From NCBI GenBank assembly GCA_963753185.1, contig CAVWBO010000007.1, positions 2,480,001 to 2,544,000 on the forward strand: a stretch of 64,000 bases of DNA, in the 5' to 3' direction. The notes beneath the pieces are model-generated. The model was not told the origin of the DNA, did not search any database, and was given only the letters and a program-made list of their open reading frames with translations. This DNA comes from SZUA-442 sp963753185 (lineage in GTDB: Bacteria; Actinomycetota; Acidimicrobiia; Spongiisociales; UBA5794). Positions 9,006 through 18,455 of the stretch are shown piece by piece. The position numbers were made by a program, and so were the translations under genes. Numbering within the stretch: position 1 is the stretch's first letter; each line of letters opens with the position of its first letter.

Positions 9006-10016
9006 TCAGCCCGCCGGAGTGAGGGGTATAGGACTTCCCAGCACGACGGAGTCCGGCACGGTGGCCGTGACGTCGACGGTGATCGCGGTCGGCGAGTTCA
9101 TCGATGTGAGCGGCTCACCGACGCGCACGAGGGAGCCTGAGCCCGTGAACCCGTAGAGAGGGGGCGGCACCACGACGCCCGCGAACCCAGAAGGTTGCAG
9201 GTGCGCCGACGCGAGCCGCGTTGGATCGATCACGTCGGATCCCGGGTCGTCCGTCCCCTCGAACGTAATGACGATGTCGACGGTCGCGACAGCTCCACCC
9301 AGGGTCGACCACTCGACCCAACCCCACCCATTGCCGATCGTGAGCTCGTCGATGACGACGACCCTGCCGTCCCCAAAGTCGATCATCATCCCTGCGAGGA
9401 TCTGGGGTACGGTTGCGTCGAGGTCGAGGGTCTGTGTGCGGGACGTCGATGTGCTGGAGGCGAGATGCGGAGTCAGCTCGAATCCGTCGAGTGAGATCTG
9501 AGGTGGGAACTCCACGGTGACGTTGCCGAGCGCGCCGATGGTGGCGTATTGGCGGACCATGGGAGAGAACAAGGCGGTGTCTCTTTCGCCGAGGACCCAG
9601 AACGCGACGTCGAGTGGCTCCACCTCCGCGGGGTCGAGGTTCCCGGCGACGGCGGTCGACACGGCGACCGTCACGGCACCGGTCGATGAGTCGGTCGCCA
9701 CGACCCGTGCACCGATCTGGTCGGTGACAGCCACGAAACCATCCGGGAAGCCCGTGGCCTCGACGGGAACGGAGGGCAGCGTCGTCGTCGTCGTTGTCTC
9801 GTCAGCCAGCACCTCATCCTCAACAGGACCGGCCACCACCGCGTACACGACGAACGCACCGACGAGGAGTGCCCCCATTGCCGCCGCGACCACCGCAGGC
9901 ATCCACGGCAGCTCGGACTCGCCCTCCCCACTCGATCCGACGGGGTCGTCGGGGTCTGGATCGTATGGAGAGCGCATCAGGTCGTGAAAGTCAGGGTTCG
10001 GAGTGCCGTCGCTCAT
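9006..10016 (-). CDS. Membrane-anchored exported protein with Thr-rich linker
   Basis: A 336-residue protein of unknown function. A cytoplasmic N-terminal segment of about 40 residues, rich in Asp, Pro and Ser, precedes one transmembrane helix (about residues 41-62). A Thr-rich linker (DETTTTTTLPS) and an extracytoplasmic beta-rich domain of about 250 residues follow. No catalytic motif is visible. The ATG overlaps the upstream gene's stop by ATGA, so it is made together with the neighbouring anchored protein, whose layout is similar. A reading frame extending further upstream lies inside that gene and was rejected. Confidence 0.7.
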   Translation of the reverse strand: MSDGTPNPDFHDLMRSPYDPDPDDPVGSSGEGESELPWMPAVVAAAMGALLVGAFVVYAVVAGPVEDEVLADETTTTTTLPSVPVEATGFPDGFVAVTDQIGARVVATDSSTGAVTVAVSTAVAGNLDPAEVEPLDVAFWVLGERDTALFSPMVRQYATIGALGNVTVEFPPQISLDGFELTPHLASSTSTSRTQTLDLDATVPQILAGMMIDFGDGRVVVIDELTIGNGWGWVEWSTLGGAVATVDIVITFEGTDDPGSDVIDPTRLASAHLQPSGFAGVVVPPPLYGFTGSGSLVRVGEPLTSMNSPTAITVDVTATVPDSVVLGSPIPLTPAG

Positions 10017-10855
10017 CGCACACCCTCCACTGACACGTTGAACTCTCCCGACAGCGGAACCCACAGGGCGGCATCCAGGACGAGTGGGATGTCCTCTGGG
10101 ATCTCTCCGTCGACCCACGTGAGGTTGAACCGCGGTCGACCCTCCGCCTCCCGCACGGCCGAACGCCACCCGGAACCGTCACCATCGATGAAGACCGAGT
10201 CGACCACCGAAGGATCGATCGAAACGGACACTTGGACGATCGTCGTTGAACCCTGATCCGAGACGTTGAGCAGCTCCACGGTGATGCCAGCGGCCACCTC
10301 GAGGCGCGGCTGGTCCTGCGAGAGGGTGAATGGAACGACCAGCGGGAACAGGGCAACGGCGTCGGTGATCCGAACAGCTGTGATATCTCCGAGCGCGAAC
10401 CCCTGTCCGACATCGAAGCGGGCGACGCGCGTCGTCGGGTTCGTAGGGCCTCCGGGGTATGAGCCCTGCGCGGTCTCGATTGACCAACCGCGCGGATACA
10501 CGTGGTCGAGATCCCCGCTGTCGGTAACGGTCGCCGAACCGCCGCCGAACGTCGGGAACGGTTCGACCCCGGCGTGGGGTGCGAGTGTCACGAGCTCATA
10601 GCTGATCGCGACGGTGGAACCGGAACTCTCGAGCCCTGTGGGCACGAGGGCGGCGGAACCGATGATCGTCTCGGTCGGGCTGACCCGGAAGGCGACGGGG
10701 TCCTGGGGTTGTGTGGTCGACGTCGCTGATGGTGGCAGCGAGGTCGCATCCTCGGCCGTTCGCACCTCACGGATGACCCGCACGCCGATGCTTCCGGCCG
10801 CGAGTGCACCGAGTGCGAACGCGACGACGATGAGAAGGATCGCTCTCGGTTTCAC
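10013..10855 (-). CDS. Membrane-anchored exported protein, partner of the following gene
   Basis: A 280-residue protein that I do not recognise. One hydrophobic anchor lies near residues 5-25, then a Ser/Thr/Gln-rich linker (around SLPPSATSTTQPQ), then an extracytoplasmic domain predicted to be mostly beta strands. The GTG at 10855 is chosen because GGAGG sits 4 nt upstream. It is followed by an ATGA-coupled gene of like architecture, so the two products probably act together at the cell surface. The upstream neighbour is divergent. Confidence 0.7.
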   Translation of the reverse strand: MKPRAILLIVVAFALGALAAGSIGVRVIREVRTAEDATSLPPSATSTTQPQDPVAFRVSPTETIIGSAALVPTGLESSGSTVAISYELVTLAPHAGVEPFPTFGGGSATVTDSGDLDHVYPRGWSIETAQGSYPGGPTNPTTRVARFDVGQGFALGDITAVRITDAVALFPLVVPFTLSQDQPRLEVAAGITVELLNVSDQGSTTIVQVSVSIDPSVVDSVFIDGDGSGWRSAVREAEGRPRFNLTWVDGEIPEDIPLVLDAALWVPLSGEFNVSVEGVR

Positions 10856-10971
10856 GCTGCCTCCGGCGTCAGTCAGAGCCCCTGGCGCGACCGATGGTAG
10901 GCGCACCTCCGGCCTGTCGTCGTGAGGCGATCTAGGCTGGCCGCACCGCGCGATCGTCAGGAGAGGAGCCG

Positions 10972-11424
10972 ATGCAGGCGCATGACCTCGTAGGGAGCTG
11001 GAGACTCGTCGATTGGACAGTCAGACTCAACGGTGGGAGAGAGACGCGCCCGTTCGGCGGCAAGGCGACCGGGGTCATCACGTACACGGATGAGGGCCGG
11101 ATGGTCGCGACCCTCATGAGGGCGGGACGGCCCGAGATCGGTACGCGAAGCTTCAACGAGGCGACTGCGATGGAGCGAGCCTCGGCCGCCGCCGGGTACC
11201 TGTCGTACGCAGGGACCTACGAGATCATCGGTGATCAGGTACACCACCACGTCGACCTCAGCCTCTTCCCCGATTGGGTCGGCGGCACGCAAGTGAGGCA
11301 CATCGGCTGGATCACGAACGATGACGGCTCGGTGGACCTCGAGCTGTCCGACCTCGGCGTCGGCAACGACAGGGATGCGACCATCCACCTGCGGTGGCAT
11401 CGGATACACGAGCAAAGGGGCTGA
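10972..11424 (+). CDS. Lipocalin-like domain protein
   Basis: A 150-residue protein starting DLVGSWRLVDWTVR. This GxW-type N-terminal strand, followed by repeated beta strands and the GWITNDDGSVDLELSD region, resembles the small lipocalin-like domain family found in actinobacteria and proteobacteria. Members are thought to bind small hydrophobic ligands, but the ligand here is unknown. An AGGAG element lies just upstream of ATG 10972. The aldehyde dehydrogenase gene starts two bases after its stop, so the two are co-transcribed. Confidence 0.7.
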   Translation: MQAHDLVGSWRLVDWTVRLNGGRETRPFGGKATGVITYTDEGRMVATLMRAGRPEIGTRSFNEATAMERASAAAGYLSYAGTYEIIGDQVHHHVDLSLFPDWVGGTQVRHIGWITNDDGSVDLELSDLGVGNDRDATIHLRWHRIHEQRG

Positions 11425-11425
11425 A

Positions 11426-12931
11426 GTGGAGACGCTCGGGGACTGGACACGCGCCGCGGGCGCCATCGAGCCGAGGCGCGATCTGCTCATCGGAGGGACA
11501 TGGCGCGAGGCAGCGAGCGGGAAGCGGTTCACGACGGTCAATCCAGCGACCGGCGACGTGATCACCGAGGTGAGCGAGGCCGACGATGTCGACGTCGATG
11601 CGGCGGTGAGCGCCGCGAGGAGCGCGTTCGACGACAACGCATGGTCGCGGAGGCCCCCACGGGAGCGAGGCGAGGCACTCATGCGCCTTGCCGACCTGAT
11701 CGAGGCGAACGCGACCGAGCTCCAGCTCCTCGAGACGCTGGACGTGGGCAAACCTGTCCGCTACTCGCGAAGGGTCGATGTCGAGCAGGCGATGATGACG
11801 TATCGGTGGTACGGCGAGGCGTCCGACAAGCTCTACGACGACATCGCGCCGACGGGGCCGGACGCGCTCGGTCTCATCACGAGGGAACCGGTCGGCGTCG
11901 TCGCGGCGGTCACGCCGTGGAACTTCCCCCTCATGATCAGCTCATGGAAGCTCGCACCGGCCCTCATGGCAGGAAACTGCGTCGTACACAAACCTGCCGA
12001 GCAGTCACCCCTCAGCGCACTGAGGATCGGTGAACTGGCGCTCGATGCCGGTATCCCACCTGGCGTGCTCAACGTCGTTCCCGGCTTCGGCGAGACCGCG
12101 GGAAGGGCGCTCGGCGTCCACCCAGACGTCGACGCGGTCGCGTTCACGGGTTCCACCGCCGTCGGCAAGCGCTTCCTGACCTACTCGGGCACCTCGAACA
12201 TGAAACGCGTGTCTGCAGAGACGGGGGGAAAGACGCCAAACATCATCTTCGCGGATGCCCCCGATCTCGACTTCGCGATCTCGGCCGTCGGCTTCTCGAT
12301 CTTCTGGAACACAGGCGAGATGTGCATCGCCGGTTCCCGGCTCATGGTCGAGCGACCGATCTACGACGAGGTCGTTGAGCGTGTCGCCGCGGGCTCCGCA
12401 TCCTGGATGCCAGGTGACCCCCTGGACCCCGCGACGAAGGCAGGGCCGATCGTCAGCGAGGACCAGCTCACGAGAGTGATGGGGTACATCGAGCTTGGGA
12501 CGCGAGAGGGCGCCACGTTGGTCGCGGGTGGAGCCAGGACTCGCACGGAGACGGGCGGGTACTTCGTCGAGCCCACGGTGTTCGCCGATGTGTCGAACGA
12601 CATGACCATCGCTCGCGAAGAGATCTTCGGTCCTGTCCTCTCGATCATCCCGTTCGACGACGCCGACCACGCTCTTGGGATCGCGAACGACACCACCTAT
12701 GGCTTGTCGGCGGCCATCTGGACGTCCAACCTCGGACGGGCGCACACGCTCGCGCGGAACCTGCGGGCAGGAACCGTCTGGGTGAACAACTTCGACACGT
12801 CGGGCATCGTTGCGCCGTTCGGGGGCTACAAGGAGTCTGGGTTCGGAGGCAAGGACAAGTCCCTCCAGGCCATCGACAAGTACACCCAGACGAAGACGAC
12901 CTGGATCAACCTCGGAAGGGGCGGAATCTGA
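11426..12931 (+). CDS. NAD(P)-dependent aldehyde dehydrogenase
   Basis: A 501-residue ALDH superfamily enzyme oxidising an aldehyde to its acid. Visible motifs are PWNFPLM and the NAD-binding FTGSTAVGKR region, the general-base Glu in ETGGKTPN, the nucleophilic Cys in GEMCIAGSRL, and the EEIFGPVLSI motif. The closest family type by eye is the PuuC/betaine-aldehyde group; the substrate cannot be set from sequence alone. The GTG at 11426 directly follows the lipocalin-like gene's stop. Neighbours do not define a pathway. Confidence 0.88.
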   Translation: METLGDWTRAAGAIEPRRDLLIGGTWREAASGKRFTTVNPATGDVITEVSEADDVDVDAAVSAARSAFDDNAWSRRPPRERGEALMRLADLIEANATELQLLETLDVGKPVRYSRRVDVEQAMMTYRWYGEASDKLYDDIAPTGPDALGLITREPVGVVAAVTPWNFPLMISSWKLAPALMAGNCVVHKPAEQSPLSALRIGELALDAGIPPGVLNVVPGFGETAGRALGVHPDVDAVAFTGSTAVGKRFLTYSGTSNMKRVSAETGGKTPNIIFADAPDLDFAISAVGFSIFWNTGEMCIAGSRLMVERPIYDEVVERVAAGSASWMPGDPLDPATKAGPIVSEDQLTRVMGYIELGTREGATLVAGGARTRTETGGYFVEPTVFADVSNDMTIAREEIFGPVLSIIPFDDADHALGIANDTTYGLSAAIWTSNLGRAHTLARNLRAGTVWVNNFDTSGIVAPFGGYKESGFGGKDKSLQAIDKYTQTKTTWINLGRGGI

Positions 12932-12949
12932 CCGACGTCGATCCGGGCG

Positions 12950-13447
12950 TCAGTCGGGTTCGGTGTGGACGAAGCCCCTGTGGAGCCACACGAGGGGGTC
13001 CTCCGCGCCGTTCGCCGACAGCTCAGCTGGGCCGAATGCCTCCTCGACGGCGCCGTAGATGACCCAGTGATCGCCCATCTCTGTCCGTTCCACGATCTGG
13101 CACACCATCGCCTCGAAGGCACCGTCGAGGATCGGTCCCGAGCCTTCGACGTCATGCCACCCCACCGCGCCGAACCGGTCGGCTCCCCTCGTCGCGAACA
13201 GCATGGCGATGTCGCCGGTGCCGCGAGGCATGATGTTCACGGTGAACGCATGACCGTCGAGGAAGTATTCGAGCGTGGACGCCTTCTTGTCGATGCACAC
13301 GAGGACGATCGGGGGCTCTGCGGACACCGATGTGAACGCGGACACGGTCAGACCCGCGGGTCCTTCGTCGCTCGGGATGGTCACGATCGTGACCGTCTGG
13401 GCGACGCGGGCCATGAGATCCTTGAAAGTCCTGGAATCGACCGCCAT
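12950..13447 (-). CDS. Flavin reductase-like domain protein
   Basis: A 165-residue protein of the flavin reductase (HpaC/FMN-binding split-barrel) family. It shows the N-terminal core TVTIVTIPSDEGPAGLTVSAF and then PPIVLVCIDKKAS, both typical for FMN contact. Such proteins supply reduced flavin to monooxygenases or act alone as NAD(P)H:flavin reductases. No partner monooxygenase is adjacent. It is convergent with the aldehyde dehydrogenase gene, with an 18-bp gap. Confidence 0.85.
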   Translation of the reverse strand: MAVDSRTFKDLMARVAQTVTIVTIPSDEGPAGLTVSAFTSVSAEPPIVLVCIDKKASTLEYFLDGHAFTVNIMPRGTGDIAMLFATRGADRFGAVGWHDVEGSGPILDGAFEAMVCQIVERTEMGDHWVIYGAVEEAFGPAELSANGAEDPLVWLHRGFVHTEPD

Positions 13448-13577
13448 GCGCAGTGTCTCCTCGTCGTGGCGGGAGCGTACCGGTCCATGCGCGTCCTGAT
13501 CGCGGACCCTCCGACGGTATCGTCGGGTCGCTGAGGCGGATCAGGGATGGGGGCGAGTCGACCATGGGAGGGACACC

Positions 13578-14483
13578 GTGAGGGACCGGATCGAGATCGT
13601 CGAGGTTGGTCCGCGAGACGGCCTCCAGAACGAGGCGAACATCCTCACCACGGAGGAGAAGCTGCGCCTCATCGACCATCTCGTCGCCTCGGGTGTCCGT
13701 CGGATCGAGGCTGTCTCGTTCGCACACCCAGCCCATGTCCCCCAGATGGCCGACGCCGAGGCGGTCATGGCGGGGATCGAACCGTCCCCCGACGTCTCGT
13801 ACATCGGACTGGTGATGAACGAGCGCGGGTGGCAGCGGGCGCGGGCGACCCGCGTCGATGAGGTCAACATGCCGGTCATGGCGACGGAGACGTTCAATCG
13901 GAAGAATCAGGGCGCGACCACCGCCGAATCGCTCGACGTCCTGTCGTCCCTCGTGTCCGATGCCAGGGGAGACGGTGTCCGGGTGTCCGCGGTGATCGGC
14001 GTGGCGTGGGGATGCCCATTCGAGGGAGAGGTCCCGATGGCCCGGGTGGTCGACATCGCCGAGCGTGTCGCGGCGATCGGCGTCGACGAGATCGGTCTGG
14101 CCGACACGATCGGTGTCGGAGATCCCTGGTCGGTCGCAGAGAGGATCGAAGCGGTCCGCCACGTCACCGGCAACATCCCCCTGCGCGTCCACTTCCACGA
14201 CACCCGCAACACCGGCATCGCGAACGCATTTGCGGCCATCCAGAGCGGGGTCACGGTCCTCGATGCATCAGTCGGTGGCATCGGCGGATGCCCGTTCGCA
14301 CCGGGGGCGACGGGGAACATCGCAACGGACGATCTCGTCTACATGCTCGACCGGGCCGGCTTCGAGCACGGCATCTCCCTTCCCGCGCTCATCGGCGTCT
14401 CCCACGAGCTCTCCACGGTCCTCGGATCACCCGTGCCATCCGCCCTCGCCAAGGTTCGCGGATTCCCCGGTGACGCTGCATGA
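13578..14483 (+). CDS. mvaB: Hydroxymethylglutaryl-CoA lyase
   Basis: A 301-residue TIM-barrel lyase that cleaves HMG-CoA to acetyl-CoA and acetoacetate, the last step of leucine degradation. The N-terminal EVGPRDGLQNE metal/acyl site is present. The metal-binding HFHDTRNTG and the catalytic-cysteine loop SVGGIGGCPFAPGATGN complete the active site. The start is GTG with GGGAGGG upstream. The following Dabb gene overlaps by ATGA. Other leucine-degradation genes are not nearby. Confidence 0.9.
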   Translation: MRDRIEIVEVGPRDGLQNEANILTTEEKLRLIDHLVASGVRRIEAVSFAHPAHVPQMADAEAVMAGIEPSPDVSYIGLVMNERGWQRARATRVDEVNMPVMATETFNRKNQGATTAESLDVLSSLVSDARGDGVRVSAVIGVAWGCPFEGEVPMARVVDIAERVAAIGVDEIGLADTIGVGDPWSVAERIEAVRHVTGNIPLRVHFHDTRNTGIANAFAAIQSGVTVLDASVGGIGGCPFAPGATGNIATDDLVYMLDRAGFEHGISLPALIGVSHELSTVLGSPVPSALAKVRGFPGDAA

Positions 14484-14773
14484 TCACCCACGCCGTCGTC
14501 TTCCGCTTCCACGATTCGACACTGCCCGAAGCCGTGGACAGGCTCTCGAGAGCTCTCGATACGCTCCCTGCGGCGATCCCCGAGATCGTCACGTTCCACC
14601 ACGGGAACGACCTCGATCTCGTCGACGGGAGCTGGGACTACGGCCTCGTCGCGACGTTCGCATCGACCACCGACTACCAGACGTATGGGAGCCATCCTGC
14701 ACACGTCGAGGTCGTCCGGGAGGCAGTGACCCCCATCCTCGCGAGCCTCGCACGGGTGCAGTTCGCGTCCTGA
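14480..14773 (+). CDS. Dabb (stress-responsive A/B barrel) domain protein
   Basis: A 97-residue dimeric alpha/beta-barrel protein. It has the Dabb start MITHAVVFRF, a central FHHGNDLDL strand, and a closing helix with HPAHVEVVREAVTPIL. Dabb domains occur as small stand-alone proteins of mostly unknown function and in some cyclases. It overlaps the HMG-CoA lyase gene by ATGA and is likely translated with it. Confidence 0.82.
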   Translation: MITHAVVFRFHDSTLPEAVDRLSRALDTLPAAIPEIVTFHHGNDLDLVDGSWDYGLVATFASTTDYQTYGSHPAHVEVVREAVTPILASLARVQFAS

Positions 14774-14785
14774 GTCACCTCAGGG

Positions 14786-15637
14786 TCAGCTTGGTGCCGC
14801 TGCAGGATGCACGAACACGCGGTAGACGGCTGCGGTGACCAGTGCGGCGAAGAGCGGGCCCAAAGACCAGAATGCATCCACTCCTCCGACCATGGCCGCC
14901 CACATGAGTATCGAGCCTGCGGTGATCCTTGCGAGGCGTACACGTTCCCTGTCGATCACGGATTCGCCCGCATCGCATACGGACGAGACGTGGATTCGGC
15001 GAGCGGCAATCAGCATCGCGGCCCCTGCCGCTGCGGCGAGGACGTACGCCGTCTGTGTGACTTCGAATGAGATGTCGCCCGTACCCCAGACCCGCCAGGC
15101 CGCGACACCGAGGCCGCCGACGACGCCGAGGGAGTAACACACCACCGTGACCCTCCGAAGGGGGCCGACCTCGGGCGCTGCCCAGACCCACGCACCTGCC
15201 GCCAGACCCACGAGCCACAGGGCGGGGCTCGAGGCCGCGAGGAACCCGATACCGATGAGAACGGGGACGTCGAAAGCCTTGAGGGGAGCCCCGACCGTCC
15301 CGGCGACGAGACGGATCGCGATGAGGGCGATACCCACGGCCAGAGCCGACGGCACGACGAACACGGTGAAGACGAGGCTGATCACCATCGCAACCGTCGC
15401 CATCGATGGCAGATCGGGTTCGAGCTCACGTCCGAGCGCCCAACCGAGGAACACCGCCACGGCAGCGAACACGGCACCGATCAGCGACACATCGTCCCTT
15501 GCGAACGAGACCCCTGCCATGACGACGAAGGCCATGACGCCGCCGCCGATCGCGACTCGGTTCGATGCGAGCCCAGGATCGAGGTGTCGTCCGAGACCCG
15601 TCATCGACGAGTATCCGGTGTCCCGATGGCCAGCCAT
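14786..15637 (-). CDS. Polytopic membrane protein of unknown function
   Basis: A protein of about 283 residues with roughly eight hydrophobic segments and short Arg-rich cytoplasmic loops. No transporter or enzyme motif is visible. I place the start at the ATG encoding MAGHRDTG; a longer frame runs to 15736 but adds a segment without clear membrane character. It lies 101 bp downstream of the di-heme lipoprotein gene on the same strand, so the two may be co-transcribed. Confidence 0.6.
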   Translation of the reverse strand: MAGHRDTGYSSMTGLGRHLDPGLASNRVAIGGGVMAFVVMAGVSFARDDVSLIGAVFAAVAVFLGWALGRELEPDLPSMATVAMVISLVFTVFVVPSALAVGIALIAIRLVAGTVGAPLKAFDVPVLIGIGFLAASSPALWLVGLAAGAWVWAAPEVGPLRRVTVVCYSLGVVGGLGVAAWRVWGTGDISFEVTQTAYVLAAAAGAAMLIAARRIHVSSVCDAGESVIDRERVRLARITAGSILMWAAMVGGVDAFWSLGPLFAALVTAAVYRVFVHPAAAPS

Positions 15638-15738
15638 GCCCCGGAAGGTAACGCCCTCACCGGAACGTCGGAGGGCAGACCCAATCACACCGCCAACCCA
15701 CACCGCCAACCCAGGGACAACGTCCCCGGTTGTCACAC

Positions 15739-17124
15739 CTAGAGGGACGAGAGGAACTGGATCACCCGTTCGCGGTCTGCTGCCGAGAGCGAGACGAAGG
15801 CGTCACGCGATCGCAGCCCCTCGCCGCCATGCCACAGGACCGCTTCCTCGATCGTGCGCGCTCGCCCGTCGTGGAGGAAGCCTGCGCGTGCGTTGACAGA
15901 CCGCACGAGACCGAGCCCCCACAGAGGTGAGGTCCGCCACTCACGGGGCCCGGCGAGCTCGTCTGTTCGGCCGTCGGACAGTCCGGGTCCCATGTCGTGC
16001 AGCAGCAGGTCGGTGTACGGGTAGATCACCTGGTTCGCCAGCGCGCCGATCGGGTGCTCCCCCGTCTCCCATCGAGCGACATGGCACGTCGAGCACCCGA
16101 TCGCCGTGAAGATCTGCTCTCCCTCGAGGACGCCCTGATCCCCTGAGGAGGGGCGACCTGGCACGGCGAGCGTGCTGGCGTAGACGACGACATCCGCGAA
16201 CCGGTTGGCCGATATCTCAGGGGAACCACCGTTCGCGGCAGCTGAGCACATGAGCTGGGGCGTCGGGCAGTTCTCATCCGGGAAGCCGGGCGACGTCACA
16301 CCGAGGTCGAGGAGGTACGCGATCGCGGTCTGATCGGCGATGGTGGCGACGTTCGCCTTGTGCCCGAAACGGCCGATGGCAACATCGCCGTCGACGGTCG
16401 TAACCACGTTGATCCTTCCGGAGACACCGTCTCCGTCGTGATCCCCAGGGTCCGCACCGGCGCTGATCGCCGATTCCGGGATCGCCTCGAGGAGTCCGAG
16501 GCCGATGAGCGAAGGCCCCACGCGCACTCCGGTCGCGACGACGCCATCGAGTGACCCGAACTGCTCACCCACGACCTCGATGATGGGTTCACGCAGCGAG
16601 TACCGAGTGCCGTCCGGATAGGCGGCGGGGAGCTCACGCCACGACACCTGGAGGTGAGCCTCTGGCGGCACGCCGTCGATTGCCAGGGTCTGGAGCTGGA
16701 ACCCGTACGCGTCGAGGGGCGATGCCGACGTGTCGCTGTCGACGAACCGCAGGATGGGTTGGCTCGACGAACCCGGTGTTGCAGGTGCATCGGACCTGCC
16801 GTCAGCGGGATGACAACCAGCACACGACGCTGCGAGGTAGGTGGGACCGAGCCCGTCACGTTCCGCACCGGTGTGTCCCGCCGGAAGCCACTCCTCGGAG
16901 AAGAACACGTCACCGATCCGGAAACGTGCGAGGTGCTCGGGATCGAGGTTCGCCGCGGGTTGGCTGAATGCGCCGGGTCCGTAGTTCGTCACGGTGCCCT
17001 CTCCCCCAGGAGAAGCCGCACCGACGCCGTAGCCACCGTATGAGGCACCGGAACACGCCCCGATGCCCAGGGCCATGGCGAGCCCGGCGACGGGAAGGAT
17101 GGCGATGCGGGAGCGCCGAGTCAC
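15739..17124 (-). CDS. Di-heme c-type cytochrome lipoprotein (DUF1111/DHOR type)
   Basis: A protein of about 461 residues with an N-terminal signal sequence ending in a lipobox-like GIGACSG, so probably a lipoprotein. Two heme-attachment sites are present: CAGCH near residue 120 and CSTCH near residue 360. The layout, including the ISANRFADVVVYASTLAVPG stretch and the C-terminal GFLHDGRARTIEEAVLWHGG, matches the di-heme oxidoreductase (DUF1111) family. It would need the Ccm system encoded at the left of the window for heme attachment. The GTG at 17124 is the best start by signal-peptide length, but the ribosome site is weak. Confidence 0.82.
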   Translation of the reverse strand: MTRRSRIAILPVAGLAMALGIGACSGASYGGYGVGAASPGGEGTVTNYGPGAFSQPAANLDPEHLARFRIGDVFFSEEWLPAGHTGAERDGLGPTYLAASCAGCHPADGRSDAPATPGSSSQPILRFVDSDTSASPLDAYGFQLQTLAIDGVPPEAHLQVSWRELPAAYPDGTRYSLREPIIEVVGEQFGSLDGVVATGVRVGPSLIGLGLLEAIPESAISAGADPGDHDGDGVSGRINVVTTVDGDVAIGRFGHKANVATIADQTAIAYLLDLGVTSPGFPDENCPTPQLMCSAAANGGSPEISANRFADVVVYASTLAVPGRPSSGDQGVLEGEQIFTAIGCSTCHVARWETGEHPIGALANQVIYPYTDLLLHDMGPGLSDGRTDELAGPREWRTSPLWGLGLVRSVNARAGFLHDGRARTIEEAVLWHGGEGLRSRDAFVSLSAADRERVIQFLSSL

Positions 17125-17237
17125 CGGGGCATCGTACCGATGCGCTCGAGCGCGGACCTGTTGGTGGGCGACCAACACGATGGCTGGCCATTGAGGGACT
17201 ACGCTGCGTGGCAGGACCAGGCACTGCGGAGGCTTTC

Positions 17238-18455
17238 ATGGGCAAGCGCACCAGTCAGACGGCATCACCGGGCGAGCCGCGCACCCGCCTGAAGCGAGGG
17301 TCACTCCTCGGCGGCATGGTTCGCCTCCTCCTCATCGTGGGTGTGATCGTCCTCGCCCTCTTCCTCGTGGTCGCGTGGTACTACTCGGGTGAGATCGAGT
17401 CTGGCGCTCTCGAACCGCCCACGAGTGAGCCCGCGAGCCTCGATTGGGAGGTCATCGCCTCGGATCCCTCGGCGGTGACGCTGCTCGGCTCGTCGTCGAC
17501 CGATCAGGCGGGAGAGGATGGTCGAAGCGCCGTGCTCTGGGAGGACGGATACGCACGATCCGGAGGGCTCGTCTCGTCGACAGAGACCGGACAGGGGCTC
17601 GAGGACCTCCGATCGCTCGAGTCCGGTCAGACCGTGCCTCCCGTCGGAACCGACGTGAAGGTCGATGTCTACTACTGGCAGGAACCCGACGACATCGGTA
17701 TCGAGGTCGAGATGGTCACGTATCGGTCGGACATCGGATCCTTCCCTGCGTGGTACATCCCTGGCACCTCCGACACGTGGGCGATCGTCGTCCACGGCAA
17801 GGGCGGCACCCTCGAGGAGTCGCTGCGCATCATCCCGATCCTCCGGGAACTGGGACATCCGATCCTCGTCATCAATTACCGCAACGACGTCGGACAGCCG
17901 AGGGATCCGTCCGGATACCACACTTACGGGCAGACGGACTGGGTCGACATCGCAGGAGCGGTTCGGTTTGCGAACGAGAACGGGGCAATCGACCACATCC
18001 TCGTCGGGTACTCGTACGCGGGATCCATGATCGCGAGCTACCTGACACAATCGCCACTCAGGAACTTCACGCGCGCAGTGATCCTCGACTCCCCTGTGCT
18101 GAGCTTCTCCGACAGCGTCGATTACCGCGGATCGCTGACCGAGCTTCCGCTCCTGCCGGTCACACTCCCCCAGGTGCTCACGAGTGCCGCCAAGTGGATC
18201 TCGAGCTGGCGCTTCGACGTCGACTGGGCGGCGACCGACTACCTCGACCAGACGAACAACATCCATGCACCGATGCTGATCTTCCATGGAACCGAGGATC
18301 TGTCCGTCCCCTATTCGACGAGCGCCGAGATGGCGGATCTTCGCCCAGACATCGTCACCCTCGTGACGACGAACGCCGGGCACACCCGCTCGTGGAACCT
18401 GGATCCGGATGCCTACGAGGCAGCGATCACGGAGTTCCTCGCGTCGATCGAGTGA
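17238..18455 (+). CDS. Membrane-anchored alpha/beta hydrolase
   Basis: A 405-residue protein with a basic N-terminus, one transmembrane helix (about residues 27-50) and an extracytoplasmic alpha/beta hydrolase domain. The oxyanion region is VVHGKGGT. The nucleophile elbow is GYSYAGS, the acid lies in HGTEDLSVP and the histidine in NAGHTRSW. It probably acts as an esterase or peptidase-like hydrolase; the substrate is unknown. ATG 17238 is preceded by GGAGG. Its 3' end overlaps the convergent glycerate kinase gene by 29 nt. Confidence 0.82.
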   Translation: MGKRTSQTASPGEPRTRLKRGSLLGGMVRLLLIVGVIVLALFLVVAWYYSGEIESGALEPPTSEPASLDWEVIASDPSAVTLLGSSSTDQAGEDGRSAVLWEDGYARSGGLVSSTETGQGLEDLRSLESGQTVPPVGTDVKVDVYYWQEPDDIGIEVEMVTYRSDIGSFPAWYIPGTSDTWAIVVHGKGGTLEESLRIIPILRELGHPILVINYRNDVGQPRDPSGYHTYGQTDWVDIAGAVRFANENGAIDHILVGYSYAGSMIASYLTQSPLRNFTRAVILDSPVLSFSDSVDYRGSLTELPLLPVTLPQVLTSAAKWISSWRFDVDWAATDYLDQTNNIHAPMLIFHGTEDLSVPYSTSAEMADLRPDIVTLVTTNAGHTRSWNLDPDAYEAAITEFLASIE

